Below, piece by piece: positions 6,902 to 15,117 of a DNA stretch of 20,304 nucleotides. Source of the DNA: JBILCM01 sp044353165 (lineage in GTDB: Bacteria > Bacillota > Bacilli > Paenibacillales > YIM-B00363). A program made the translations under genes and the position numbers. The stretch covers positions 1 to 20,304 of the forward strand of contig JBILCM010000037.1 of NCBI GenBank assembly GCA_044353165.1, in the 5' to 3' direction. Below the pieces are notes generated by a model. The model ran no database searches, was not told the DNA's origin, and saw only the letters and a list, made by a program, of their open reading frames with translations. Within the stretch, counting starts at the first letter, position 1, and each line of letters opens with the position of its first letter.

Positions 6902-7567
6902 GTGGGACGCGGTGCCATCCTACTGGCAGGCGGACAATCAAGACGTATGGGTTCGGACAAATGGTTGTTGCGCGTTGGACAGGCGACTGTGCTAGAGCGC
7001 ATGATCGAACGTTTATCTTTGCATGTGGACAAAATCTGGATCATTCTCGCATACCCTACGGATGAACAGCGCGAGGGAATACGTTTGTTACCGCCCTCTG
7101 TGATCCAACAACCCAAGTGCGAGATTTTACGTGATGAGAACCGTGATTGTGGTCCATTAGCGGGTTTACAGGTCGGTTTACAAGCCAGTCCGTTCGAATA
7201 TAACCTTGTGGCGGCAACGGACATGCCTTTTGTTCAGTGGAATGTAGCGGAGCTGCTGTTTGATATGTGTGAACGCGGAATGGCCGAATGCGCTTACCCT
7301 GTGTGGGAAGGACGCAGTCACCCGTTGTTCGCCGTCTATCGCCGATCTACCCGATCTTCGCTTGTTACGTATCAGGCCTCAGGTGGCCGTAAAGTGATGG
7401 AATGGGTGAAACAGCTCGATTGTCTTGAAGTGACACAAGACCAGCTATGTATTCGCGACCCCCGTGGGCTCAGTTTTATCAACATGAACACACCTCAAGA
7501 TTATAGGTTTGCTTGTCGTTTGGAGCGTCTTCTAGACTGTAAATCGCTTGATGGAATGGAGAGTTAA
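6902..7567 (+). CDS. mobA: Molybdenum cofactor guanylyltransferase
   Basis: MobA transfers GMP from GTP to molybdopterin to make the guanine dinucleotide cofactor used by nitrate reductase and related enzymes. The 221-residue product has the intact loop LAGGQSRRMGSDK at residues 8-20, RDCGPLAGLQVGL in the middle, the metal-binding ATDMPFV, and INMNTPQDY near the C terminus. I chose GTG 6902 because GAGGGG at 6888-6893 lies 8 bp before it. An in-frame GTG at 6893 overlaps that site. The gap from the upstream paralogue is 69 bp, with no clear terminator. moaD follows after 2 bp. Confidence 0.9.
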   Translation: MGRGAILLAGGQSRRMGSDKWLLRVGQATVLERMIERLSLHVDKIWIILAYPTDEQREGIRLLPPSVIQQPKCEILRDENRDCGPLAGLQVGLQASPFEYNLVAATDMPFVQWNVAELLFDMCERGMAECAYPVWEGRSHPLFAVYRRSTRSSLVTYQASGGRKVMEWVKQLDCLEVTQDQLCIRDPRGLSFINMNTPQDYRFACRLERLLDCKSLDGMES

Positions 7568-7569
7568 CA

Positions 7570-7809
7570 ATGAAAATATGGGTGTTTGCAGGCTTGGCGG
7601 AGGCGTTAGGGGAGTCAAGCATCACGATTGACTTGACGTTGCCGGTGAAAGTTGCAGATGTGCGAAGTGCGTTAGGAGAACAATATCCTGAAGCGAAATC
7701 CGCGTTACAACTTTGTTTTGCGGCCGTCAATCAGAAATTCGCCAATGAAGAAACCGTAATTTACGATGGCGATGAAATTGCGCTTATTCCGCCTGTGAGC
7801 GGAGGATAA
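7570..7809 (+). CDS. moaD: Molybdopterin synthase sulfur-carrier subunit
   Basis: MoaD is a small ubiquitin-like protein whose C-terminal Gly-Gly is thiocarboxylated. With MoaE it donates sulfur to cPMP to form molybdopterin. The 79-residue product has the beta-grasp size and ends in PPVSGG, the required terminal diglycine. IYDGDEIALIPPVSGG is the usual C-terminal strand. ATG 7570 starts 2 bp after mobA with a GGAG site inside the end of mobA, and moeA begins 4 bp after its stop. No moaE is visible in the window, so its partner must be encoded elsewhere. Confidence 0.93.
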   Translation: MKIWVFAGLAEALGESSITIDLTLPVKVADVRSALGEQYPEAKSALQLCFAAVNQKFANEETVIYDGDEIALIPPVSGG

Positions 7810-7813
7810 TGGC

Positions 7814-9100
7814 GTGACACAAGAACGTGCACCTGTGAACTCCCATTCACCCCGCGGACGCGTTGCCATCTCGCTCGAAGACGCGCAACAACGACTGTTA
7901 CAACAAGTTCAATGCATGACGATCGAGGATGTTGCGCTGATCGACAGCTACGGTCGAAGATGTGCGACGGACGTGCGTGCGCCAGATCCGATACCGCATT
8001 ATCGCCGATCAGGCATGGATGGATATGCGATCATTGCCCATTCCACACACGGAGCAAACAACGATCGACCGACGCGTCTGCACGTGATCGGTGAAATCCC
8101 TTGCGGATCGGTGCCGACAACACCCATTTCAGCAACGACGGCGATGCGCATCATGACTGGAGCGATGTTGCCAACGTGTGCGGATGCGGTTGTCATGCTG
8201 GAGATGACTACGGATGAGACCGTCGATGGATCACCATTCGTCATGATTCAACGAGAGATTGCCCCCGGTGCGAATGTGAGCGACATCGGTGCCGACGTGC
8301 AACAGAATGAGATACTCGTATCGTCAGGTGACTTCCTGGGTCCTGCACAAATTGCATTGTTAGCATCTACCGGGTTCGCGTCTGTGCCCGTATACCGCAA
8401 ACCGAATGTGGCCATTATTGCAACGGGTTCGGAATTGCTGCCGTTGATGTCGCCGCTTGAACCCGGAAAAATTCGCAACAGCAACCCCTATATGCTTGCA
8501 GCTCAGGTGCTCAGTACTGGCGCTAATCCTGTGGTATATGAGAGTTTACCAGACTGTAGGGTGACGATTGAACGGACGGTGCGCCAAGCGCTTGCATGTA
8601 GTGATCTGGTGATCACGATCGGTGGCGTGTCGGTAGGGGATTATGATTATGTGGCGCAGCTCCTTGCCGAATGGGAAGGTTCTTTATTGTTTCATAAAAT
8701 TCGCATGCGACCAGGCAGCGTGACTTCCGCTGCAACCGATCGGAACGGAAAACTTTGGCTTGCGCTTTCTGGGAATCCTGGCGCCTGCTTTGCTGGATTC
8801 GAGCTGTTAGCACGGCCGGTCCTCCAAGCAATACAAGGCAGCACCCATCCATTGCCGCAGCGATGGCCTGCTGTTATTGCCGAGCGTTTCCCTAAAGTGA
8901 ATGCCTATCCCCGCTTCATCCGCGGACGGCTGTGGAACGAAGAGGGGCGACTTTATGCCATCCCCTCACAAGGTGATCAATCAAGCCGAATGTTGCCTGG
9001 TGTTGGCGCTGATGCTTTCTTGATCATTCCGCCGGGCGGAAGTGGGGTAGAGGCAGGAACGCTCATCCAGACCATTCCCCTAAGAGGTGACCGCGGATGA
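7814..9100 (+). CDS. moeA: Molybdopterin molybdotransferase
   Basis: MoeA inserts molybdate into adenylylated molybdopterin. The 428-residue product starts at GTG 7814 behind GGAGG at 7801-7805, which also encodes the end of MoaD. Domains follow the family order: an N-terminal segment with HYRRSGMDGYA (residues 63-72), the GEIPCG and MRIMTGAMLP segments (93-120), the MogA-like domain with IATGSELL and TIGGVSVGDYDYV (202-280), the RMRPGSV and SGNPGACFAGFE motifs (297-330), and a C-terminal beta domain. Its TGA overlaps the mobB ATG by 4 bp, indicating translational coupling. Confidence 0.95.
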   Translation: MTQERAPVNSHSPRGRVAISLEDAQQRLLQQVQCMTIEDVALIDSYGRRCATDVRAPDPIPHYRRSGMDGYAIIAHSTHGANNDRPTRLHVIGEIPCGSVPTTPISATTAMRIMTGAMLPTCADAVVMLEMTTDETVDGSPFVMIQREIAPGANVSDIGADVQQNEILVSSGDFLGPAQIALLASTGFASVPVYRKPNVAIIATGSELLPLMSPLEPGKIRNSNPYMLAAQVLSTGANPVVYESLPDCRVTIERTVRQALACSDLVITIGGVSVGDYDYVAQLLAEWEGSLLFHKIRMRPGSVTSAATDRNGKLWLALSGNPGACFAGFELLARPVLQAIQGSTHPLPQRWPAVIAERFPKVNAYPRFIRGRLWNEEGRLYAIPSQGDQSSRMLPGVGADAFLIIPPGGSGVEAGTLIQTIPLRGDRG

Positions 9101-9612
9101 TTCAACGTAACGGCATTCCGCTGATTGTACAAATCGTGGGATTTAAAAAATCAGGTAAGACGACGCTGGTGTGTCGGCTCATTGATCGTTGGTCTGCGGC
9201 GGGGATGATCACGGCGACGGTGAAACACGATGCCCACCACTTTGAACCGGACGTTCCGGATACAGATTCTTGGAAACATCGGCAAGCCGGCGCTACCATG
9301 ACAGCCCTTGTCTCATCCTCGCGCACGGCTTTCTTCGAAGAACGCGGCATTGAACTTGCTGAGGCCATCGAGCGGATGAAGGGAGCCGATATTATTCTCA
9401 TCGAAGGTTGGAAACAGGCGATGTATCCGAAGTTGGTTCTCATTCATTCAGAACAAGATATTCACTTATTACATGAACTCGAGAACGTTGTTGCGATTGT
9501 GACATGGAACACAGCTTTGGTACCTTGGTTGCAGCGTTCGTCGTCTCTGCCTGTAATCGCATACGATGCATTGGATCAGATTGACCTTAGATTGCGTCCT
9601 TATTTCCAATAG
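9097..9612 (+). CDS. mobB: Molybdopterin-guanine dinucleotide biosynthesis adaptor protein
   Basis: MobB is a GTP-binding P-loop protein that assists MobA in making the guanine dinucleotide cofactor. The 171-residue product has a Walker A motif GFKKSGKT at residues 15-22, a VKHDAHHFEPDVPDTDSWKH segment typical of MobB, and an IILIEGWKQ strand acting as the Walker B region. The ATG overlaps the moeA stop (ATGA). It is the last recognisable cofactor gene. The next gene starts 60 bp downstream, with no hairpin in between. Confidence 0.93.
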   Translation: MIQRNGIPLIVQIVGFKKSGKTTLVCRLIDRWSAAGMITATVKHDAHHFEPDVPDTDSWKHRQAGATMTALVSSSRTAFFEERGIELAEAIERMKGADIILIEGWKQAMYPKLVLIHSEQDIHLLHELENVVAIVTWNTALVPWLQRSSSLPVIAYDALDQIDLRLRPYFQ

Positions 9613-9672
9613 ATGCAGTAAAGGAGTTTGTTGTTTCGAATCGAATATGGATGGAGGAGGGATGAACTAGGC

Positions 9673-10365
9673 GTGGAGAACAAAACAAACGCAACTTTAC
9701 TCGCTGCGCGCGGTATTGAACGCACATTTGAACTCCAAGGACACCCCATTCACGTGCTCAAAGGAGTTGATCTGGATCTTCCTGCACAGCAGCTGATTAT
9801 GTTGAAAGGCAGATCCGGATCAGGCAAGACGACGCTCTTGAATTTGCTAGGCGGATTGGATGTTCCCACGAAAGGTGAAATTTTTTTCCAGACGCACGCC
9901 TTTCACACCCTCAATGATGATGAACGCACGGAAATTCGTCGTCGGGAGTTGGGATTCATCTTTCAATCGTATGCATTAATGCCTCTGTTGACAGCTTGGG
10001 AGAATGTAGAATTATCGCTACGCATGGCAGGAATACCACGGAAACAATGGAAAGAACGGGTGTCACACTGCCTTGAGTTGGTTGGCTTGTCGCGCAGAAT
10101 GAAGCACCGCCCTTTTGAATTGTCGGGAGGCGAACAGCAGCGGGTGGCGATCGCAAAAGCGATTGCGCATCAACCAGTTTTACTCTTGGCCGATGAACCG
10201 ACTTCCGAATTGGACACCCAGATGGGAGCGCAGATTATGGCCGTCTTCCGTGATATGATTGTCCATGAGAAATTAACGATATGTATGACGACTCACGATC
10301 CCACGATTTTGGAGGTTGCTGATCATGTATACGAGATGGTGGACGGCAGGTTCCAAGCCTCTTAA
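9673..10365 (+). CDS. ABC transporter ATP-binding protein, MacB/LolD-like
   Basis: This is a stand-alone ATPase of the MacB/LolD/FtsE type that powers FtsX-like permeases. The 230-residue product has Walker A GRSGSGKT (46-53), Q-loop FIFQS (96-100), signature LSGGEQQ (150-156), Walker B LLLADEP (170-176) and the switch His208 (TTHD). I chose GTG 9673 because GGAGGAGGG at 9653-9661 precedes it, though the 11-bp spacing is long. The frame is open back to TTG 9628, where AAGGAG at 9621-9626 is only 1-4 bp from TTG codons. The next gene overlaps its 3' end by 41 bp. A second ATPase, encoded at 14227, may pair with this one as a heterodimer. Confidence 0.92.
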   Translation: MENKTNATLLAARGIERTFELQGHPIHVLKGVDLDLPAQQLIMLKGRSGSGKTTLLNLLGGLDVPTKGEIFFQTHAFHTLNDDERTEIRRRELGFIFQSYALMPLLTAWENVELSLRMAGIPRKQWKERVSHCLELVGLSRRMKHRPFELSGGEQQRVAIAKAIAHQPVLLLADEPTSELDTQMGAQIMAVFRDMIVHEKLTICMTTHDPTILEVADHVYEMVDGRFQAS

Positions 10366-11407
10366 GCCCATAGTTCGACCAGCGCTGTATGTCACACTAG
10401 CCTTAGTACTATCCTTGAGTGCCGGATGTTCCTTACTTCCTAAGGAAGATGCAGAAGAAGCATTGCCGATGATTACGCCACCGAAGTTATCAGAAAAACC
10501 AACCGTGCTTGTGAAGACAGAGACGATCGAAATTCGGGAATCAGGCATTGGCAAAATCGTGTCTGAACAAGAAGAGACGTTGTTCTTCAATGATATGGCT
10601 ATGAAGGTTTCAGCAAGTGCACGGATCAAAGAAATTTATGTGGAATCCGGTGATGCGGTGCAACAAGGTCAGTTGCTAGCAGAGTTGGATGTTGCCGACA
10701 AAGTGCGAGAGTTGCGACGGGTAAAATTGGAATTTCGTAAAGAAGAATTGAAGCTGATTGAAATTTTGAGGAAAGCCGAAGACTACGAGCCTGAAGAATT
10801 AGAGCAGTTCAAGATTGATTTCGAGCTCAAGAAGACGTCGATTCTTGACCTCGAAGAAGCGATCGCGAACGCTCAGTTAACCGCGCCTTTCTCTGGGACC
10901 GTCATCTCGGTATCGAAAAAACGCGGGGCAACCATACAGGCGTATGAACCGGTTGTAATGGTTGCAGACCTCAACCAATTGACAGTAGCGGCGGAATTGA
11001 CAGCCGATGCGCTTCGTAATGTGGCGGTCGGCATGGAAACGCTCGTGACCATCAATGCAGCCGGCACGCACAAGGGACAAATCAGCCGACTCCCGACGAT
11101 AGCGAAATCCAATAACGAGAGCGATCCGAACGAACAGAAAGACGATGTTCTTATTGAATTGGAACGATGGCCTGAAGGTGTTACTCGCGGGACACCGCTT
11201 AGCATCGCCGTGATCATCAATCGCAAGGAGAACGTTGTCGTTATACCACCTTCGACGCTTCGATCATTCAACGGTAGAAGTTATGTACAGGTGGTTGATG
11301 ATGCAGGCAACAAGCGAGAAGTGGACGTGGAAGTAGGTATGAAGACTGCGACACAAGTTGAAATTGTGAAAGGGCTTGTGCCTGGACAGAAAGTTGTGGG
11401 TCGATAA
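10325..11407 (+). CDS. Efflux membrane-fusion (HlyD/MacA-like) adaptor lipoprotein
   Basis: This is an adaptor subunit of an ABC exporter anchored outside the membrane. The 360-residue product has a signal helix with a lipobox-like LSAGC placing the lipidated Cys at 35. The barrel-sandwich (lipoyl-like) halves are at about 100-122 (IKEIYVESGDAVQQGQLLAE) and 183-215 (AQLTAPFSGTVISV). A charged coiled-coil hairpin lies between them at about 124-182, and beta-barrel domains follow. ATG 10325 has GGAGG at 10311-10315 with 9 bp spacing, so it is favoured over TTG 10316. The ribosome site and first 41 bp lie within the upstream ATPase gene, implying coupled translation. The stop overlaps the permease start by one base. 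Confidence 0.88.
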   Translation: MYTRWWTAGSKPLKPIVRPALYVTLALVLSLSAGCSLLPKEDAEEALPMITPPKLSEKPTVLVKTETIEIRESGIGKIVSEQEETLFFNDMAMKVSASARIKEIYVESGDAVQQGQLLAELDVADKVRELRRVKLEFRKEELKLIEILRKAEDYEPEELEQFKIDFELKKTSILDLEEAIANAQLTAPFSGTVISVSKKRGATIQAYEPVVMVADLNQLTVAAELTADALRNVAVGMETLVTINAAGTHKGQISRLPTIAKSNNESDPNEQKDDVLIELERWPEGVTRGTPLSIAVIINRKENVVVIPPSTLRSFNGRSYVQVVDDAGNKREVDVEVGMKTATQVEIVKGLVPGQKVVGR

Positions 11408-14223
11408 TGAGTTGGCTATTGTTGCGATTCATGTTCCGCAGAATGTGGAACACCCGCTGGTTAACATTATCCTCTTTCCTTGGGCTTGTTATTGCGGTGT
11501 CGTTCACGACTAGCATTCCGATGTATGCAGATGGTGCCTTGAAACGTCTGGTAGCTTCCACGTTGCGAGAAAATAGTGCCAATATGCCAGCGGGCTCGCT
11601 TTTGATCCGCTACCAATCCACCGGGAACACGAAGACGGCGATTGACGCACTGGAACAAGCGCAACGCTTCATCAAGGAAGAAATTCCGCAACGAATTGAA
11701 TTCCCTAGCGCTGCTTATGTTGAATCACTCTCTTTGCGAGGCGCGTCGGTTGCAGTCGTCGATCCCGCGCGGGTGGACCCGAGCAAGCAACGGCAGATGA
11801 CGATGATTTCCATGTCGCAGTTTCATGATTATGCTGTGTTGACGAATGGAATATTCCCTTCATCTACCCTCGCATCAGGTGTGCTTGAAGCTGTTGTGCT
11901 TGAAGAAGGCGCATTCCGAAACAACATTCGCGTGGGTGATGAATTTTGGTATCCTTTGCGAGGCGCAACAGAACGGTTGCGGGTGAAGGTGGTCGGCACA
12001 TATACCCCGAAGGACGATACGAACCCGTATTGGTTTCAAGGACTGGAAGGTCTTGTCAATTCCTTTGTCATTGATGAATCTCTCATGAAGCGAGAACTGC
12101 TGGTTCGCAAAGCATTGCCGCTCAATTTGGCAACATGGTATTATGCATTCGATCTTCGTGAAATTCAAACTCGGCAGCTTGCGTCGTTAGACGAGACACT
12201 TTCCAGATTGGATATCGAGTTGTACCAGCGATTGAAAGACACCAAGGTGGATATTTCGTTCCAGCCGTTATTACAGCAATTTCGCGCACAGAGTATGCAA
12301 TTGCAGTTGTTGCTGCTTATGTTAGCCATGCCGATGCTTGCAATGGTGTTTTATTTTATTGCCATGAATGCCAAACAATCGCTTGATCGCCACCGCACGG
12401 ATATCGCTGTCATGCGCAGTCGTGGGGCCGCTACTGGACAACTTGTAGGGTTGGTCGTGTTGGAGGGACTTACGCTTGGCGGCATGGCATTGGTAGTAGG
12501 TCCAATGCTTGGATGGTTTTTGGCCAAAAGTATTGGGTCAGCAAGCGGATTTCTGACTTTCGTGGACCGGCAGTCGATCCCTGTTGGTTTCGGGCAAGAC
12601 GCGATCCTCTTTGGTGTTGCGGCAGTGATCATCGCGATGGCTTCGAGTGTTATACCCGCGATTGCTTCTGCCCGTTCATCGATTGTAGATCGGAGACAAC
12701 AACAAGCGCGTACGGATCGTGTTCCGATGTGGCAACGTTGGTATCTTGATGTCGTGCTGCTCGGTATCGTTGGTTATGGCTGGTATTTGTTCCAAGAACG
12801 TCGGATGATCTCCCTGCAAACGGGGTTAACGTCGGATCAACTTCAAGTCCAACCTACGTTGTTTTTTATTCCCGCATTGGCCATCTTTACGTTGGGTTTG
12901 TTGTTTGTACGCTTGTTCCCGCTCCTGCTGAATGTATTGAATCGGTTAGCCCGATATTGGTTTCCTGTGCCTTTGTACCTTACATTGACTCAATTAACAC
13001 GTTCGTCAAGCTCATACCACCCATTAATGTTGTTGCTCATTCTTACGCTCGGATTAGGCGTATATAATGCAGCGGCAGCGCGTACCATTGATCAAAACTC
13101 TGTGGAACGAACATTGTACAAGTACGGTTCAGACGTGGTGATCCAGACTGTCTGGGAAGGGTTCACAGCTTCGGTCGAACCACCTCGCCAGTCGAACAAT
13201 AATAACAACAATCCTTTACAGCAAGTGTTATATGTCGAACCTCCATTCCAGATGTTTCGCGAACTTCCAGGTGTTGCACATGCTGCTCGTGTATTGCAGA
13301 CCCGCGGCAATGCTGTCATATCCGGCAAATCGATTGGCCAAGGGACGGTTATTGGGATTGACAACGTTGATTTCGCCCATGTGGCTTGGTGGCGCAACGA
13401 CTTGTATCCGGCACATCCGTATGTATATTTGGATTTGCTGGGTCAATATGAGCAATCGGTCATCATCCCGCAAACATTGGCCGATCAATATCAACTCAAA
13501 CCGGGCGATTTGGCTTCCATTAGCATGCAAGGTCGTCTGGTCGAATTTATCATTGTTGGTATTCTGCCCTATTGGCCAGGTCAATATCCAGATGAAGTAC
13601 CGTTCTATATCACGAATTTGGATTATATCCATGATCAAATTCCAATTCAGCCGTATGAAGTCTGGTTGAAGATGCAAGACGGCGCAAAGCTAACACCCAT
13701 TATCCAACAACTACAAGAGAAAGGTATTCGTATCGCATCTGTAGAAGATGTTCGCAACGCGTTAATTACACAGAACAAACATCCGGCGCGTGGTGGCGTT
13801 TTTGGCATCTTAAGCCTTGGGTTTTTGATCTCTGTGCTCGTTTCATTGGCGGGGTATTTGCTGTTCTGGTTTTTCAATCTCTCCAACCGTGCCGTTCAAT
13901 TCGGGGTGCTGCGCACGATGGGCTTGTCGCGAAGAATGCTTACAGGTATGCTGTTTATGGAGCAGGCTTTAACAGCCGGATTATCGATTGTGGTCGGCTT
14001 TAGTGTGGGCCGTCTCGTGAGTGTGTTGTTTTTGCCGTTCCTCCAGACGACGGAATCTGCAGCTAACCAAGTGCCGCCTTTTCGCATCGTATTTGACCAA
14101 GGGGACACTGCACAATTGTATATTGTTATCGCGGTGATGTTCTTGCTTGGTGGCGGGTTGTTGGTGACGCATATTCGCAGATTGCGCGTACACCAAGCTG
14201 TAAAACTGGGAGAGGAGCGGTAA
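11407..14223 (+). CDS. FtsX/MacB-like ABC transporter permease, ten predicted helices
   Basis: This is the membrane subunit of the cassette. The 938-residue product has about ten hydrophobic helices, at residues 18-39, 298-320, 346-372, 398-420, 446-462, 482-511, 538-557, 797-824, 846-876 and 904-922. Two large extracytoplasmic domains lie at about 40-297 and 558-796. This is the two-core arrangement of long FtsX-type permeases (MacB has four helices). The first core ends with the family-like VMRSRGAATGQLVGLVVLEG and the second with GVLRTMGLSRRMLTGMLFMEQ. The second outer domain has six consecutive Asn at 597-602. The gene sits between two ATPase genes: its ATG overlaps the adaptor stop (TAATG), and the second ATPase begins 3 bp after its end. 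Substrate unknown. Confidence 0.9.
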   Translation: MSWLLLRFMFRRMWNTRWLTLSSFLGLVIAVSFTTSIPMYADGALKRLVASTLRENSANMPAGSLLIRYQSTGNTKTAIDALEQAQRFIKEEIPQRIEFPSAAYVESLSLRGASVAVVDPARVDPSKQRQMTMISMSQFHDYAVLTNGIFPSSTLASGVLEAVVLEEGAFRNNIRVGDEFWYPLRGATERLRVKVVGTYTPKDDTNPYWFQGLEGLVNSFVIDESLMKRELLVRKALPLNLATWYYAFDLREIQTRQLASLDETLSRLDIELYQRLKDTKVDISFQPLLQQFRAQSMQLQLLLLMLAMPMLAMVFYFIAMNAKQSLDRHRTDIAVMRSRGAATGQLVGLVVLEGLTLGGMALVVGPMLGWFLAKSIGSASGFLTFVDRQSIPVGFGQDAILFGVAAVIIAMASSVIPAIASARSSIVDRRQQQARTDRVPMWQRWYLDVVLLGIVGYGWYLFQERRMISLQTGLTSDQLQVQPTLFFIPALAIFTLGLLFVRLFPLLLNVLNRLARYWFPVPLYLTLTQLTRSSSSYHPLMLLLILTLGLGVYNAAAARTIDQNSVERTLYKYGSDVVIQTVWEGFTASVEPPRQSNNNNNNPLQQVLYVEPPFQMFRELPGVAHAARVLQTRGNAVISGKSIGQGTVIGIDNVDFAHVAWWRNDLYPAHPYVYLDLLGQYEQSVIIPQTLADQYQLKPGDLASISMQGRLVEFIIVGILPYWPGQYPDEVPFYITNLDYIHDQIPIQPYEVWLKMQDGAKLTPIIQQLQEKGIRIASVEDVRNALITQNKHPARGGVFGILSLGFLISVLVSLAGYLLFWFFNLSNRAVQFGVLRTMGLSRRMLTGMLFMEQALTAGLSIVVGFSVGRLVSVLFLPFLQTTESAANQVPPFRIVFDQGDTAQLYIVIAVMFLLGGGLLVTHIRRLRVHQAVKLGEER

Positions 14224-14226
14224 CCA

Positions 14227-15117
14227 TTGATTCGTTGTGAGGGCCTTGTCAAAATTTATAAGTCCGATGACCTAGAAGTGGTCGCGCTACAAGGGTTGAA
14301 CTTATCTGTGGAAGCCGGTGAGATGATGGCGATCATCGGCAACAGCGGCAGTGGGAAGTCAACCGTTCTGAACATTCTGGGGGGTCTTGACCGCCCGACA
14401 GCCGGAGAAGCCAAAGTTGGCGAATGGGATTTGTTGCGGATGACTGAAAAACAACGAATTGAATACAAGCGGCGCACCACAGGGTTTATTTGGCAGAACA
14501 ACGCACGTAATTTGTTGCCCTTCCTAACGGCTCGTGAGAATGTCGAGATGCCTATGATGCTTAGCGGCAATCTCGACCAGAAATATGCGACACAGTTGCT
14601 TGAGTTGGTCGGGTTGAAAGACCGGATGAATAGCAAGTTGCAGCAACTTTCCGGCGGGGAACAACAACGCGTGGCCATTGCAATTGCTTTAGCGAACCGG
14701 CCCGCGCTTCTGCTAGCGGATGAACCCACAGGTTCGGTCGATTCTGCAACGACGGATCGAATCATGGACATTTTTCGCACAATGAATCAAGAATTCGGCT
14801 TAACGATTGTGATTGTTACGCATGATCTTGCGTTGGCCGGTAAGGTAGACCGGGTAGTGGCTATTCGCAACGGATTAACAAGCACTGAATTTATTAAGCG
14901 CAACCCAGAACTCGATGCATACGTCTATAATAGAGACATCGGACGCCAGATTCTTAGAGAGCAACATGAAGCTTTCGCAGTTATTGATCGAGCAGGTCGA
15001 TTGCAAATTCCCAAAGAATATCTGGATGCTTTACAGATTGACAACAAGGCTTTACTTGCGTGTGATGGAGAAAAAATTATGATTCGAGCACCCAAATCAT
15101 TGGAGGGGAAACCGTGA
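14227..15117 (+). CDS. ABC transporter ATP-binding protein with AbrB-like C-terminal domain
   Basis: This is the second ATPase of the cassette. TTG 14227 is preceded by AGAGGAG at 14211-14217. The 296-residue product has Walker A GNSGSGKST (38-46), a Q-loop IWQ (88-90), signature LSGGEQQ (141-147), Walker B LLLADEP (161-167) and switch His199 (VTHD). It is about 65 residues longer than the first ATPase. The extension at 250-289 reads FAVIDRAGRLQIPKEYLDAL and onward, matching the SpoVT/AbrB swapped-hairpin pattern (D-x-x-GR-x-x-IP-x-E, then a valine-rich strand). Such a domain normally binds DNA or makes dimers. Here it more likely mediates dimerisation or regulation, which is inference. The gene is 3 bp after the permease, and its TGA shares one base with the next ATG. 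Confidence 0.9.
   Translation: MIRCEGLVKIYKSDDLEVVALQGLNLSVEAGEMMAIIGNSGSGKSTVLNILGGLDRPTAGEAKVGEWDLLRMTEKQRIEYKRRTTGFIWQNNARNLLPFLTARENVEMPMMLSGNLDQKYATQLLELVGLKDRMNSKLQQLSGGEQQRVAIAIALANRPALLLADEPTGSVDSATTDRIMDIFRTMNQEFGLTIVIVTHDLALAGKVDRVVAIRNGLTSTEFIKRNPELDAYVYNRDIGRQILREQHEAFAVIDRAGRLQIPKEYLDALQIDNKALLACDGEKIMIRAPKSLEGKP

Noticed and set aside
9628..9672. TTG 9628 as the start of the first ATPase
   Set aside because: AAGGAG is too close to it, and the extra 15 residues do not match the family. GTG 9673 has a stronger GGAGGAGGG site.
13232..13669. 145-codon plus-strand ORF inside the permease gene
   Set aside because: It is out of frame with a well-supported 938-codon gene and has no ribosome site or recognisable domain.
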